Of a DNA stretch of 41,274 bases, positions 34,650 through 41,274 are shown in pieces. Below the pieces are notes generated by a model that was not told where the DNA came from, ran no database searches, and saw only the letters and a list, made by a program, of their open reading frames with translations. The stretch comes from Anaerolineales bacterium UBA832. GTDB taxonomy: Bacteria > Chloroflexota > Anaerolineae > Anaerolineales > UBA11657. The DNA is taken from positions 1-41,274 of the forward strand of contig DBHI01000119.1 of NCBI GenBank assembly GCA_002296125.1, written 5' to 3'. Positions within the stretch are counted from its first letter, which is position 1. Each line of letters begins with the position of its first letter. The translations under genes were made by a program, and so were the position numbers.

Positions 34650-34820
34650 GCTAAATTAGTCCCGCGGTACCACCCAAATTGATCCACTTATTGTGAACCC
34701 ACTTAATTGTCCGAAATAGGCTTTTGTTTTGATAACGCAGTGTCTGCGGTTCTAGATATTTGTCATACCGACAAAACAGTAATGACGTTCCCAAGAACAG
34801 CTCGAGAGTGAATTTTCGTT
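34626..34820 (-). promoter_or_regulatory. T-box leader controlling pheST
   Basis: Read on the minus strand, the near-perfect T-box GGGTGGTACCGCGG lies at 34675-34662 (core TGGTACCGCG 34672-34663). CGTCCCT downstream is the usual pairing strand for the antiterminator. The competing terminator is the 8-bp hairpin 34626-34649. Upstream, a stem I region of about 120 bases has a clear distal hairpin, TTTGTC with GACAAA around GGTAT. Uncharged tRNA-Phe would bind here and allow read-through into pheS. The specifier is expected to be TTC; TTC occurs in the stem I region but I could not fix its place in the specifier loop. A TATACT at 34826-34821 is a likely -10. Confidence 0.85.
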
Positions 34821-34985
34821 AGTATATAATTGTGGCAAAATGAAATATCATGTGTTTTTATTTACCAATAGATCTTGTACATTATCTAACGTAATGTGCT
34901 CTGTCTTTGCCATATTATTTTGTTGTATTGGAATTATCTCAAATAGAGCCTAATTGTCAAGTTGTGTTGGTCATGAAGATTTAAT

Positions 34986-35014
34986 TTGACTACCAGTAAT
35001 CTCAGCTTTATACT
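34986..35014 (+). promoter_or_regulatory. Near-consensus promoter of the penicillin-acylase-family gene
   Basis: TTGACT (34986-34991) and TATACT (35009-35014) are 17 bases apart, the best sigma-70-type promoter in the window. It rules out the in-frame TTG at 34986 as a start codon because that base is part of the -35 box. AGGAG (35025-35029) then lies seven bases before ATG 35037. Confidence 0.75.
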
Positions 35015-35036
35015 GAAAATGTATAGGAGATTTTTT

Positions 35037-37427
35037 ATGAGAAGATTAGTTATAAGGCGACAATATATTCTAGCAATTGTTTGTGTTATGGCACTTGGAA
35101 TAGGCTATTTTTATTTACGCAGTAGTCTTCCTAAAGTTTCAGGCACAACTTTTTTGCCCGGTCTGGATGGTCAGGTTGAAATAGTTCGTGACGAGAATGG
35201 TATACCTCATATATTTGCTTCGACTGACAAGGACGCATATTTTTCCTTGGGTTATGTACATGCGCAGGACCGTATGTGGCAACTGGAGATGAATAGACGC
35301 ATCGGAGCAGGTAGGTTGAGCGAGATATTAGGGGAGCCCACAGTAGATATAGATAAGTTTATAAGAACACTGGGTACTTATAGAGCTGCTGTTCAAACAT
35401 GGGAATATTTGTCTGTTGATACGCAAAACATTTTAACTTCTTATACTGCAGGTATTAATGCTTGGATTGACGAAGGACATACTTTGCCTTTGGAATTTCT
35501 GATATTAGACTTGGTTCCTGAGGTTTGGACAGTATACGATTCATTAGTGTGGTCTAAGATGATGATGTGGGATCTTGGTGGCAATTGGGAAGATGAATTG
35601 TTGAGATCTATGATCGAATCTGCAGTGGGTAGGGATAGAGCTAAAGAGCTGGTGCCAGGATATCCAACTGAGGCAACAACAATTGTTACTAACAATATAG
35701 CTGAAACTTTATTAAAAATTGACTCAACTATGCAGCATATTCTTAGTATGGGTGACAAAGACGTTGGAAGTAATAGCTGGGTTGTATCTGGGTCGTTAAC
35801 AGAAAATGGTAAACCTATTTTAGCTAATGATCCTCATTTGGGTGCGCAGATTCCTTCAATATGGTATTTGGTTGAATTACAGGGAGACAAAGTTCATGTT
35901 ACGGGAGCAACTTTGTTAGGTATGCCCATTGTTCCTATTGGTCATAATGAGGATATTGCATGGGGTCTTACAAACTTAGGACCAGACGTACAGGATTTGT
36001 ACATTGAGAAAATAAATCCTAAGAATCCAAATCAGTATGAAGTTAATGGTAAGTGGGAAGATATGTTAATTGAATCTGAGGAGATAATAATTAAAGATGA
36101 TGATTCAATTATGTATGCAGCGAGAAGCACTAGGCATGGTCCGTTAATAAGTGATGTGTCAAGTAACGCTGGCACTCCTCTTGCTATGCGTTGGACTGCG
36201 CTTGATCCAGGGGACACTACTGCAGATGCGTTTGTACAGATGGCTCATGCTTCTAATTGGACTGAATTCAAACAGGCTTTGCAGTATTTTGTTGCTCCTA
36301 GTCAGAACATGGTGTTTGCAGATCAAGAAGGAAACATTGGTTATACCAGTACAGGTCGTATACCGGTTAGAGCAAAAGGCAAAGGAACAGTTCCAGTTAT
36401 AGGTTGGGACAGTGAATATGAATGGCAGGGATGGATACCCTTTGATCAACTTCCACAGGTGTATAACCCGGAGAGTGGTTATATAGTTACTGCAAACAAC
36501 AAAGTTGTTTCTGATAAATACCCATTCTTTCTTTCTAGCAGTTGGGCTCCTCCATATAGAGCTGAAAGAATAGAAGAGTTAATGCAGCAACTTATTGAAA
36601 ATGAAGATGGACTTACAATTGAACATATGGCTGATATTCAGGGAGATCAGATTAGCTTGCAAGCTATAGAGCTTTTGCCTTACTTACAAACTATTCAGGT
36701 AGAAGACTTAGAGTCAGATGTAGGTGAAGCTGCACTTCAGCATCTGAAGACATGGGATGGTAGTATGAACGAAAATAGTGTTGCAGCTACTATATATGCA
36801 ACGTGGTTTCATCAATTGGGTTTAGTAATATTTGAAGATGACTTGCGAGGCAATGTGTTTGAACAGTTTGCAGATCGCAAACACGCATCATTTTTAGCAA
36901 ACATATTAAGTGATAAAGATAATCCTTGGTGCGATAATGTTCTTACTGTACCTTATGAGGATTGTTTGAAAGCAGCAACAATGGCTTTGGATCGTGCATT
37001 AGAGTTTTTGGAGAAGGAGTTTGAGGGACCAATACCATTCATTTCTTTTAGGACTAATGTTGATAGTTGGGTTTGGGGTGACATACATAAAACTATTTAT
37101 TCTCACAATCCCTTTAGTGAGGTCTTACCATTGCGGACGGTTTTTCATCGTGAAATAAGTAACGGTGGAGGATCATACACTGTTAATGTGGGACCTTATA
37201 AGTTTTCGGAACCTTATAGTCAAATATATGTTCCTAGTTATCGGCAGATCGTCGACTTAAGCGATTGGACCAAAAGTGTATTTATGCATACTACTGGGCA
37301 ATCAGGGAATGTGTTTAGCAATCATTATGATGATCTTATAGAAAGGCATCAAGCGATGGAATATTTGCCTATGACTTTTGGGAGAGCAGACGTTAGAGGG
37401 GACGTTTTAGTTTTAAAATCACGATGA
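35037..37427 (+). CDS. Exported penicillin acylase/acyl-homoserine lactone acylase-family hydrolase
   Basis: A 796-residue Ntn-hydrolase precursor. ATG 35037 is supported by an AGGAG site and starts a basic then hydrophobic signal anchor (about residues 1-30). The alpha-chain region (about 45-240) contains GIPHIFA and GYVHAQDRMWQLEMNRRIGAGRLSE, typical of the family. The beta chain begins at the catalytic Ser after Gly in GSNSWVVSG (near residue 243), followed by ANDPHLG, which shapes the active site. These enzymes self-cleave and hydrolyse amides such as penicillins, acyl-homoserine lactones or other N-acyl compounds. The natural substrate is unknown. It is a stand-alone unit with a strong promoter, so considerable expression is expected. 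Confidence 0.88.
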   Translation: MRRLVIRRQYILAIVCVMALGIGYFYLRSSLPKVSGTTFLPGLDGQVEIVRDENGIPHIFASTDKDAYFSLGYVHAQDRMWQLEMNRRIGAGRLSEILGEPTVDIDKFIRTLGTYRAAVQTWEYLSVDTQNILTSYTAGINAWIDEGHTLPLEFLILDLVPEVWTVYDSLVWSKMMMWDLGGNWEDELLRSMIESAVGRDRAKELVPGYPTEATTIVTNNIAETLLKIDSTMQHILSMGDKDVGSNSWVVSGSLTENGKPILANDPHLGAQIPSIWYLVELQGDKVHVTGATLLGMPIVPIGHNEDIAWGLTNLGPDVQDLYIEKINPKNPNQYEVNGKWEDMLIESEEIIIKDDDSIMYAARSTRHGPLISDVSSNAGTPLAMRWTALDPGDTTADAFVQMAHASNWTEFKQALQYFVAPSQNMVFADQEGNIGYTSTGRIPVRAKGKGTVPVIGWDSEYEWQGWIPFDQLPQVYNPESGYIVTANNKVVSDKYPFFLSSSWAPPYRAERIEELMQQLIENEDGLTIEHMADIQGDQISLQAIELLPYLQTIQVEDLESDVGEAALQHLKTWDGSMNENSVAATIYATWFHQLGLVIFEDDLRGNVFEQFADRKHASFLANILSDKDNPWCDNVLTVPYEDCLKAATMALDRALEFLEKEFEGPIPFISFRTNVDSWVWGDIHKTIYSHNPFSEVLPLRTVFHREISNGGGSYTVNVGPYKFSEPYSQIYVPSYRQIVDLSDWTKSVFMHTTGQSGNVFSNHYDDLIERHQAMEYLPMTFGRADVRGDVLVLKSR

Positions 37428-37456
37428 TTAGTAAACAGTTACTCTAAGTAAAGTTC

Positions 37457-37476
37457 GTTTGTTGTGCTAAACAAAC
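37457..37476. terminator. Probable bidirectional terminator hairpin between acylase and TenA genes
   Basis: GTTTGTT (37457-37463) and AACAAAC (37470-37476) form a 7-bp perfect stem with a 6-base loop between two convergent genes. A/T-rich flanks on both sides suit termination in either direction, though no long T run follows. Confidence 0.4.
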
Positions 37477-37503
37477 AAGTTATTAACAACAAAACTTTAA
37501 ACA

Positions 37504-38178
37504 TCAAGTATTATAAGTTTCCCATTCTGACATATTATAGTATTCATCCCATAACATTGTTTCGTGTTTGACACTAATCATAAAGATGTTTTCAATCTGT
37601 GTTTTTTGAGAATCAGTGCTTATTTCAGCATGTCTATTCAGGAGATCTAGCGCTTTTTTAAAGCCTTCACGGTGCTTAGGATCACTATGAAAAGCAAACC
37701 ATTCTTTGTAAGGATTGTTGTCTTTTAGTCCGTATTGGTCTATTAGTCTTTTGACTGCTTCTCCATACCCCCATTGACACGCTAGGATAGATGCTTGGGT
37801 ATCAGCCAGAGAACCATGATAGGCCGTTGAAAGTTGATGGCGCGTATATGAGTATTTTAGAGGCCCCATTGGGAATGAGAGTAGATCTTCTCTAGTTAAA
37901 CCTAGAGCTTTGGCGTGCTTTTCGTGGTCGAGCATTTCATTCTGTACACTAGTTACATGATTTAGCATGATTTCTATGTCTTCAGGTGTGTCAGCCTTTA
38001 CAATTCCTAGAGCACAGACTTTTACAAAATTGTGTAGGTAAGGGTAATCTACACGTAACCAGTATTGGAAGCATTGAGTTGGTAAGTCACCTTTAATTAG
38101 ACCCAACAAAAAAGGCTTTTTTATTTGAGACAGCATGTAAGATTCAGCTTTAGTGATTAAATTTTGTGCAAAAGAAAT
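37504..38178 (-). CDS. tenA: TenA-family thiaminase II/aminopyrimidine aminohydrolase, probable ATT start
   Basis: A 224-residue TenA protein if translation starts at ATT 38178. The first ATG (38136) would remove the first helix. Starting at ATT gives exact length agreement with Bacillus subtilis TenA up to the HPF/KPF motif, and puts Asp44 and Tyr47 at the same numbers. Other active-site residues are Tyr111 in SYTRH, nucleophile Cys134 in ILACQW, and Glu206 in KHETMLW. TenA hydrolyses amino-pyrimidine breakdown products of thiamin (and thiamin itself) to HMP for salvage. AAGGAG (38193-38188) is nine bases before the ATT and nowhere near the ATG. It is the last gene of the salvage cluster, 24 bp after the cytosine deaminase. 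Confidence 0.8.
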   Translation of the reverse strand: MSFAQNLITKAESYMLSQIKKPFLLGLIKGDLPTQCFQYWLRVDYPYLHNFVKVCALGIVKADTPEDIEIMLNHVTSVQNEMLDHEKHAKALGLTREDLLSFPMGPLKYSYTRHQLSTAYHGSLADTQASILACQWGYGEAVKRLIDQYGLKDNNPYKEWFAFHSDPKHREGFKKALDLLNRHAEISTDSQKTQIENIFMISVKHETMLWDEYYNMSEWETYNT

Positions 38179-38202
38179 GGTTTTATTCTCCTTGAAAACA
38201 AG

Positions 38203-38658
38203 TTAGCATCCAACGTCTTCGTTCCAAACATCAGGATGTTCATTAATGAAATCGCTCATTATATCAACACATTCTTGCAAATTCATATTTATAACTTCTA
38301 CACCTTGTTGTATTAGCCAGTCTTCACATAGGGTCAGATTTTGTACAGTTCTATTTTCACCAACAACCACTCGTGGTATTTTGTATAACACTATTGTGCC
38401 AGCACACATTGTGCAGGGCGATAGTGAAGTATACATTGTAGATTGAGAGTATATATCTTTTCTAAGTCTTCCAGCGTTTTGAAAAGTAACCATTTCAGCA
38501 TGTAGTATAGGATTGTTTTTTTGTACTCTTTGGTTATGACCTCTTCCTATTATTTGTTCGTTGGCGACTAACACTGACCCTATGGGGATTCCCCCAGTTG
38601 TACGGCTTTTACGAGCTTCTATAATTGCTTCATCCATCCATTTTTTGTCTAGGTTCAT
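38203..38658 (-). CDS. Cytosine deaminase of the yeast (Fcy1) type
   Basis: A 151-residue CMP/dCMP-type zinc deaminase. The zinc motifs are HAEM (His and catalytic Glu) and SPCTMCAGTIVLYKIPRVVVGE (two Cys). The overall sequence follows yeast cytosine deaminase Fcy1 closely from memory: VPIG-like GGIPIGSVLV, RGHNQRVQK, an NAGRL after the HAE, the TLY/TMYTSLSPC strand, and the end DVWNEDVG corresponding to the yeast C-terminal helix that covers the active site. It would convert cytosine to uracil, or a related 4-amino-pyrimidine. It lies between a uridine phosphorylase and TenA, so the amino-pyrimidine from thiamin breakdown is an alternative substrate. Guanine deaminase or TadA assignments fit less well. 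Confidence 0.8.
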   Translation of the reverse strand: MNLDKKWMDEAIIEARKSRTTGGIPIGSVLVANEQIIGRGHNQRVQKNNPILHAEMVTFQNAGRLRKDIYSQSTMYTSLSPCTMCAGTIVLYKIPRVVVGENRTVQNLTLCEDWLIQQGVEVINMNLQECVDIMSDFINEHPDVWNEDVGC

Positions 38659-38720
38659 ATACTGACAGCTCTCCTTTTATGTATGATTGTGAAATGTGAT
38701 AAGTTAATATAAAACATGAT

Positions 38721-39461
38721 TTACTGTTGATTTGCATCTAGAGCAATTAATAATCGTATACCTTCTACAGCTGTTTTGCATAACACATCTAAACTCTCGT
38801 GAGTTCCACCGGCAATCATTAGTCCTCCTGCCCGGTTTTGAAGTATGCTAGAAACAATAAAAAGGGCAGAAGCTTCCATTTCAGAACAGAGTACACCAGC
38901 TTTTTGCCACGCATCCCATTTTGCATTTAGAGTTGTACTAATTGGCATCCTGTTTGGTTCTACTTCTCCGTAGAATGAATCTTTCGAGTGAGATAAACCT
39001 ACATGGTAATTGGCATTAGTTTTGTTACATGCTTCAGTGAGACAGTGGACTAGGTCTAAGTCTGCAATTGCTGGGAAGTCCAATGGCATATACTGTAGTG
39101 AGGTACCTTCATCTCTAACAGCTCCGGACACCACAATTAAATCGCCAGGTTTGACATGTTCTTGTATAACTCCAGAAGTTCCAACACGAATGAATGTGTC
39201 GGCACCAATTTGTGATAGCTCTTCAACAGCAATAGCAGTTGAAGGGCTTCCGATCCCTGTAGATGTTACTGATACAGCTACTCCTTCTAAGGAGCCTGTG
39301 TAAGTTTTATGTTCTCTGTTTTCTATTACAAGACTAGCATTATCTAGAAAAGAAGCAATAAGTTCTACTCGGCCAGGGTCTCCTGGTAGGAGCACATATT
39401 TGCCAACGTCTCCTTTTCGCATTTTTATGTGGTATTGTAATTCTGAATCGTAAGATTTCAT
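38721..39461 (-). CDS. Uridine phosphorylase-like nucleoside phosphorylase (paralogue 2)
   Basis: A 246-residue NP-I family phosphorylase. LLPGDPGRVELIA binds phosphate, TSTGIGSPSTAIAVEEL and FIRVGTSGVIQ line the active site, and CSEMEASALF supplies the ribose-binding Glu-Met-Glu. It resembles E. coli Udp throughout. At the base site, SFYGEVEPNRMP has Glu where the neighbour paralogue (40203-40949) and E. coli have Gln (Gln166, uracil recognition), so its base preference may be changed. The usual reaction is uridine plus phosphate to uracil and ribose-1-phosphate. It lies 49 bp after the first TenA gene and 62 bp before the cytosine deaminase. Confidence 0.85.
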   Translation of the reverse strand: MKSYDSELQYHIKMRKGDVGKYVLLPGDPGRVELIASFLDNASLVIENREHKTYTGSLEGVAVSVTSTGIGSPSTAIAVEELSQIGADTFIRVGTSGVIQEHVKPGDLIVVSGAVRDEGTSLQYMPLDFPAIADLDLVHCLTEACNKTNANYHVGLSHSKDSFYGEVEPNRMPISTTLNAKWDAWQKAGVLCSEMEASALFIVSSILQNRAGGLMIAGGTHESLDVLCKTAVEGIRLLIALDANQQ

Positions 39462-39510
39462 TTAAATAGTTTGTTCCTTTGAGTTTATTTGTGCAACAAA
39501 TAATATTGTG

Positions 39511-40206
39511 TCAATTAGGTCTTCCTGCTAAAACGCCCGTTTCTTGACCTTCACCAGGCCATGGGTCAGACAGTTTCCATGCTGCATCAAACGTTGCAAT
39601 TTGATGTTGAGTACCTCTAAGAAATAACCAAAGCATTTTGTTTTTTTCATGTTCTGTGCTAGCAGCTCCATATTCATTTATACCTTCTTTGGTGGCTTCT
39701 TGTAGTTTTTTGTAAAAAGGGTCTTGCCATTGTTGTATCCATTCTGTTTGTAGTTTGGACAAATTAGATGGTTGTTCGTTTTTATACCTAACACCAAATG
39801 TATCATGAAAGCTATAACATGGGTATATAGAGCAACAAATATCACCGAATGAGCCTTCATAAAAAGATCTAACAAAAAAATTTACAAAAGCTTCTCTCCT
39901 GGGTCTAGCTGCCCAACGAGTTAAACTAAATTTGTCGTAGTGTTCCAGCATTTTAAGCTCAACTCTTGATTGACTGGCTCGTTGCCCATACTCTTTTTGT
40001 AACTCTACCCAAGGGTTGTGAGGAGGAACTTTTGGGAATGCTACCTCGGATACATTTTCGCCTATATAAGGCAAATCCTGAACAAGCCAATATTCAAATT
40101 GAGTTTTTTGTAATGTGCCTGCAAATAGTCCTTCAATCCATGGGTGGTGTATATAACGATTCCAGGCCTCACCAGCAAATTCTATGCAGCTATTTAGAAA
40201 ACTCAA
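39511..40206 (-). CDS. Divergent TenA-family protein
   Basis: A 231-residue TenA/PqqC-like helical protein, starting at TTG 40206 with GAGG six bases upstream; the TTG overlaps the TGA stop of the preceding phosphorylase. HPWIEGLFAGTL and VQDLPYI keep the TenA start with Asp44 and Tyr47. The Cys nucleophile is present as Cys130 (IYPCYSF). Two catalytic residues differ from thiaminase II: the Tyr of SYT is replaced (EAFVNFF) and the Glu near the C-terminus is Gln202 (TQHQIATF). The proline-rich, glycine-rich tail of about 20 residues is extra. It probably acts on a different amine or pyrimidine, or lacks hydrolase activity. It is paired by overlap with a uridine phosphorylase. Confidence 0.75.
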   Translation of the reverse strand: MSFLNSCIEFAGEAWNRYIHHPWIEGLFAGTLQKTQFEYWLVQDLPYIGENVSEVAFPKVPPHNPWVELQKEYGQRASQSRVELKMLEHYDKFSLTRWAARPRREAFVNFFVRSFYEGSFGDICCSIYPCYSFHDTFGVRYKNEQPSNLSKLQTEWIQQWQDPFYKKLQEATKEGINEYGAASTEHEKNKMLWLFLRGTQHQIATFDAAWKLSDPWPGEGQETGVLAGRPN

Positions 40207-40949
40207 TTAAAACCTCGTTTTTTGTCATGTTCAATTAGCAATTTCAATCCATCTACTGCAGTTACTAGTAGATTGGTTAGGTCAATACCAGCTGTCATAA
40301 TGGCTCCAGAACGACATTTGAGTATTCTACTAAGAACAAAAATTGTGGATGCTTCCATTTCGGAACACAATGTACCTCCTGTTATCCATGCTTGCCATCG
40401 TTCTAGTAGTTGAGTTTTAACAGGCATTCTTTTTGGTTCGTGTTGACCATAGAAAGAGTCTTTTGATTGGGTTAGTCCTACATGATGTCTGACGTTTCGG
40501 TTGCGCGCAGCTTGTCTAAGTGCTGATGTAACTTCAAAATCAGCTACAGCTGGATATTCAGGTGGCACATATTGTTTTGATGTAAATTCGTCTCTGATTG
40601 CACCCCAAGCAATTATTAGATCACCATGTTTTATGTGTTGTTGCATGGGTCCAGAGGTTCCAACTCTAACAAATGTGTCAGCTCCAGCGATCTTTAGTTC
40701 TTCTATTGCTATAGCTGTAGAAGGACAACCCATACCAGTAGAAGTTACAGACACTTTTTCTCCTAATAAAATTCCTGTGTAAGTGAGATATTCTCTATTA
40801 TGTGATATCTCTTGTGCGTCATCTAAAAGAGCAGCTATCAGTGGAACCCTACCGGGGTTTCCTGGCAGTAGTACGTATTTACCCACCTCACCTTTATAAC
40901 ATCCTAGATGATATAGTTGATCGGAGTTAATTGCGGTTTGAGAATCCAT
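40203..40949 (-). CDS. udp: Uridine phosphorylase (paralogue 1)
   Basis: A 248-residue NP-I phosphorylase. Phosphate site LLPGNPGRVPLIA, active-site segments TSTGMGCPSTAIAIEEL and FVRVGTSGPMQ, and CSEMEAST at the ribose site are intact. SFYGQHEPKRMP keeps the Gln used for uracil recognition, so uridine is the most likely substrate. It comes 12 bases after cdd and overlaps the divergent TenA gene by four bases (stop/start sharing TTGA). Cytidine deaminase to uridine to uracil is thus a direct two-step path in one operon. Confidence 0.87.
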   Translation of the reverse strand: MDSQTAINSDQLYHLGCYKGEVGKYVLLPGNPGRVPLIAALLDDAQEISHNREYLTYTGILLGEKVSVTSTGMGCPSTAIAIEELKIAGADTFVRVGTSGPMQQHIKHGDLIIAWGAIRDEFTSKQYVPPEYPAVADFEVTSALRQAARNRNVRHHVGLTQSKDSFYGQHEPKRMPVKTQLLERWQAWITGGTLCSEMEASTIFVLSRILKCRSGAIMTAGIDLTNLLVTAVDGLKLLIEHDKKRGFN

Positions 40950-40961
40950 AAGGTGTTTAGT

Positions 40962-41273
40962 TTAGTCTAAAAGACTATTCTTTGCTACATCGATATGGAG
41001 TTGGCTAGGACCAAATCCATAAGGCAGGAGTTGTTCGATTGACTTAATAATAATATTATTTTTTGTAAAGTCTGACATTAGAATTTCAATATCAAAGCCA
41101 GAATATTGTGCAATTTCATAAATAAATTGTCTACAACTTCCGCATGGATCAGAAGTAATTTTATTTTTCTTTTCGTCATCAGACACAGAAGTAATCGCTA
41201 TTTTAACAATGTCGCGAGCACCAGAGGCATTGGCATTTCCAATAGCAAGTCTTTCAGCACATATTGTTGACCC
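40962..41273 (-). CDS. cdd: Cytidine deaminase (C-terminal part; N-terminus outside window)
   Basis: The frame runs in from the right edge. It starts inside the active site at TICAERLAIGNA, where the conserved C-A-E-R supplies a zinc Cys and the catalytic Glu, followed by DPCGSCRQFIYE with the other two zinc Cys. The C-terminal LPYGFGPSQLHI is the family's F-G-P ending. The small tetrameric enzyme converts cytidine and deoxycytidine to uridines. About 104 residues are visible out of a usual 130-140. It is the first visible gene of the salvage cluster, and its stop is 12 bases before udp. The operon promoter lies beyond the window. Confidence 0.9.
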   Translation of the reverse strand, partial: GSTICAERLAIGNANASGARDIVKIAITSVSDDEKKNKITSDPCGSCRQFIYEIAQYSGFDIEILMSDFTKNNIIIKSIEQLLPYGFGPSQLHIDVAKNSLLD

Positions 41274-41274
41274 G

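Noticed and set aside
34986..35036. Earlier in-frame start (TTG 34986) for the acylase
   Set aside because: That TTG belongs to the -35 box of a TTGACT-N17-TATACT promoter, and AGGAG is placed for ATG 35037.
37504..41273. The two phosphorylase/TenA pairs as an assembly duplication
   Set aside because: The copies differ strongly at DNA and protein level and in active-site residues, so they are old paralogues.
1..41274. tRNA, rRNA, CRISPR arrays and insertion sequences
   Set aside because: No cloverleaf-like sequences, regularly spaced repeats, transposase motifs or flanking direct repeats were seen on reading both strands.

Overview
This window is a gene-dense, clearly AT-rich bacterial chromosome segment. 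It carries about 31 protein genes, nearly all housekeeping or central metabolism, with short intergenic gaps. There are no rRNA or tRNA genes, no insertion sequences and no CRISPR array. The mix of genes suggests a low-GC member of the Chloroflexota, perhaps a marine SAR202/Dehalococcoidia-type lineage. The mix includes a T-box in front of pheST, ferredoxin-linked 2-oxoacid oxidoreductase, a tungsten-type aldehyde oxidoreductase, GatB-dependent tRNA amidation, an EF-G-like GTPase and an ArnT/PMT-like glycosyltransferase. The lineage is an inference from gene content only.

Layout. 1-6787: envelope and polysaccharide genes (membrane-protein tail, GT39/83-type transferase, NAD-dependent epimerase, secreted SH3b-GH2 glycosidase, GT4 transferase). 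6890-10323: rpsT, an OmpR-type regulator with a degenerate receiver domain, pyruvate kinase, and a membrane protein with a duplicated LLH-holin-like domain. 10404-14993: a minus-strand set, GntR regulator > korA > korB > ygfZ, behind a promoter overlapped by two inverted repeats with the same half-site. 15155-21664: Trm112-like protein, serS, nth, and a gatB > methyltransferase > phosphoribosyltransferase operon facing alr. 21674-24914: a TSPPY-type DNA methyltransferase and an aldehyde:ferredoxin oxidoreductase whose reading frame is cut by an in-frame TAA after codon 35. 25023-28713: tgt overlapping an unusual UppP-substrate-binding-protein fusion, a metallo-beta-lactamase-fold hydrolase and a small membrane protein. 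28719-34820: EF-G-like GTPase and pheST with a T-box leader. 35037-37427: an exported penicillin-acylase-family hydrolase with a near-consensus promoter. 37504-41273: a minus-strand salvage island, cdd > uridine phosphorylase > TenA-like > uridine phosphorylase > yeast-type cytosine deaminase > TenA.

The most interesting items are four. First, the repeated nucleoside phosphorylase/TenA pairing with two deaminases, a candidate pyrimidine or thiamin-pyrimidine salvage pathway. Second, the UppP fusion, in which the last membrane helix also reads as a lipoprotein signal and is followed by a PstS-like domain. Third, the interrupted aldehyde oxidoreductase. Fourth, a TenA gene that seems to start at ATT. 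Several plus-strand genes (264, 16813, 20552, 25023) have a TATAAT/TATACT box only 6-11 nt before the start codon, which suggests leaderless transcripts are common here. TTG starts are also used (rpsT, the holin-like gene, the first TenA).
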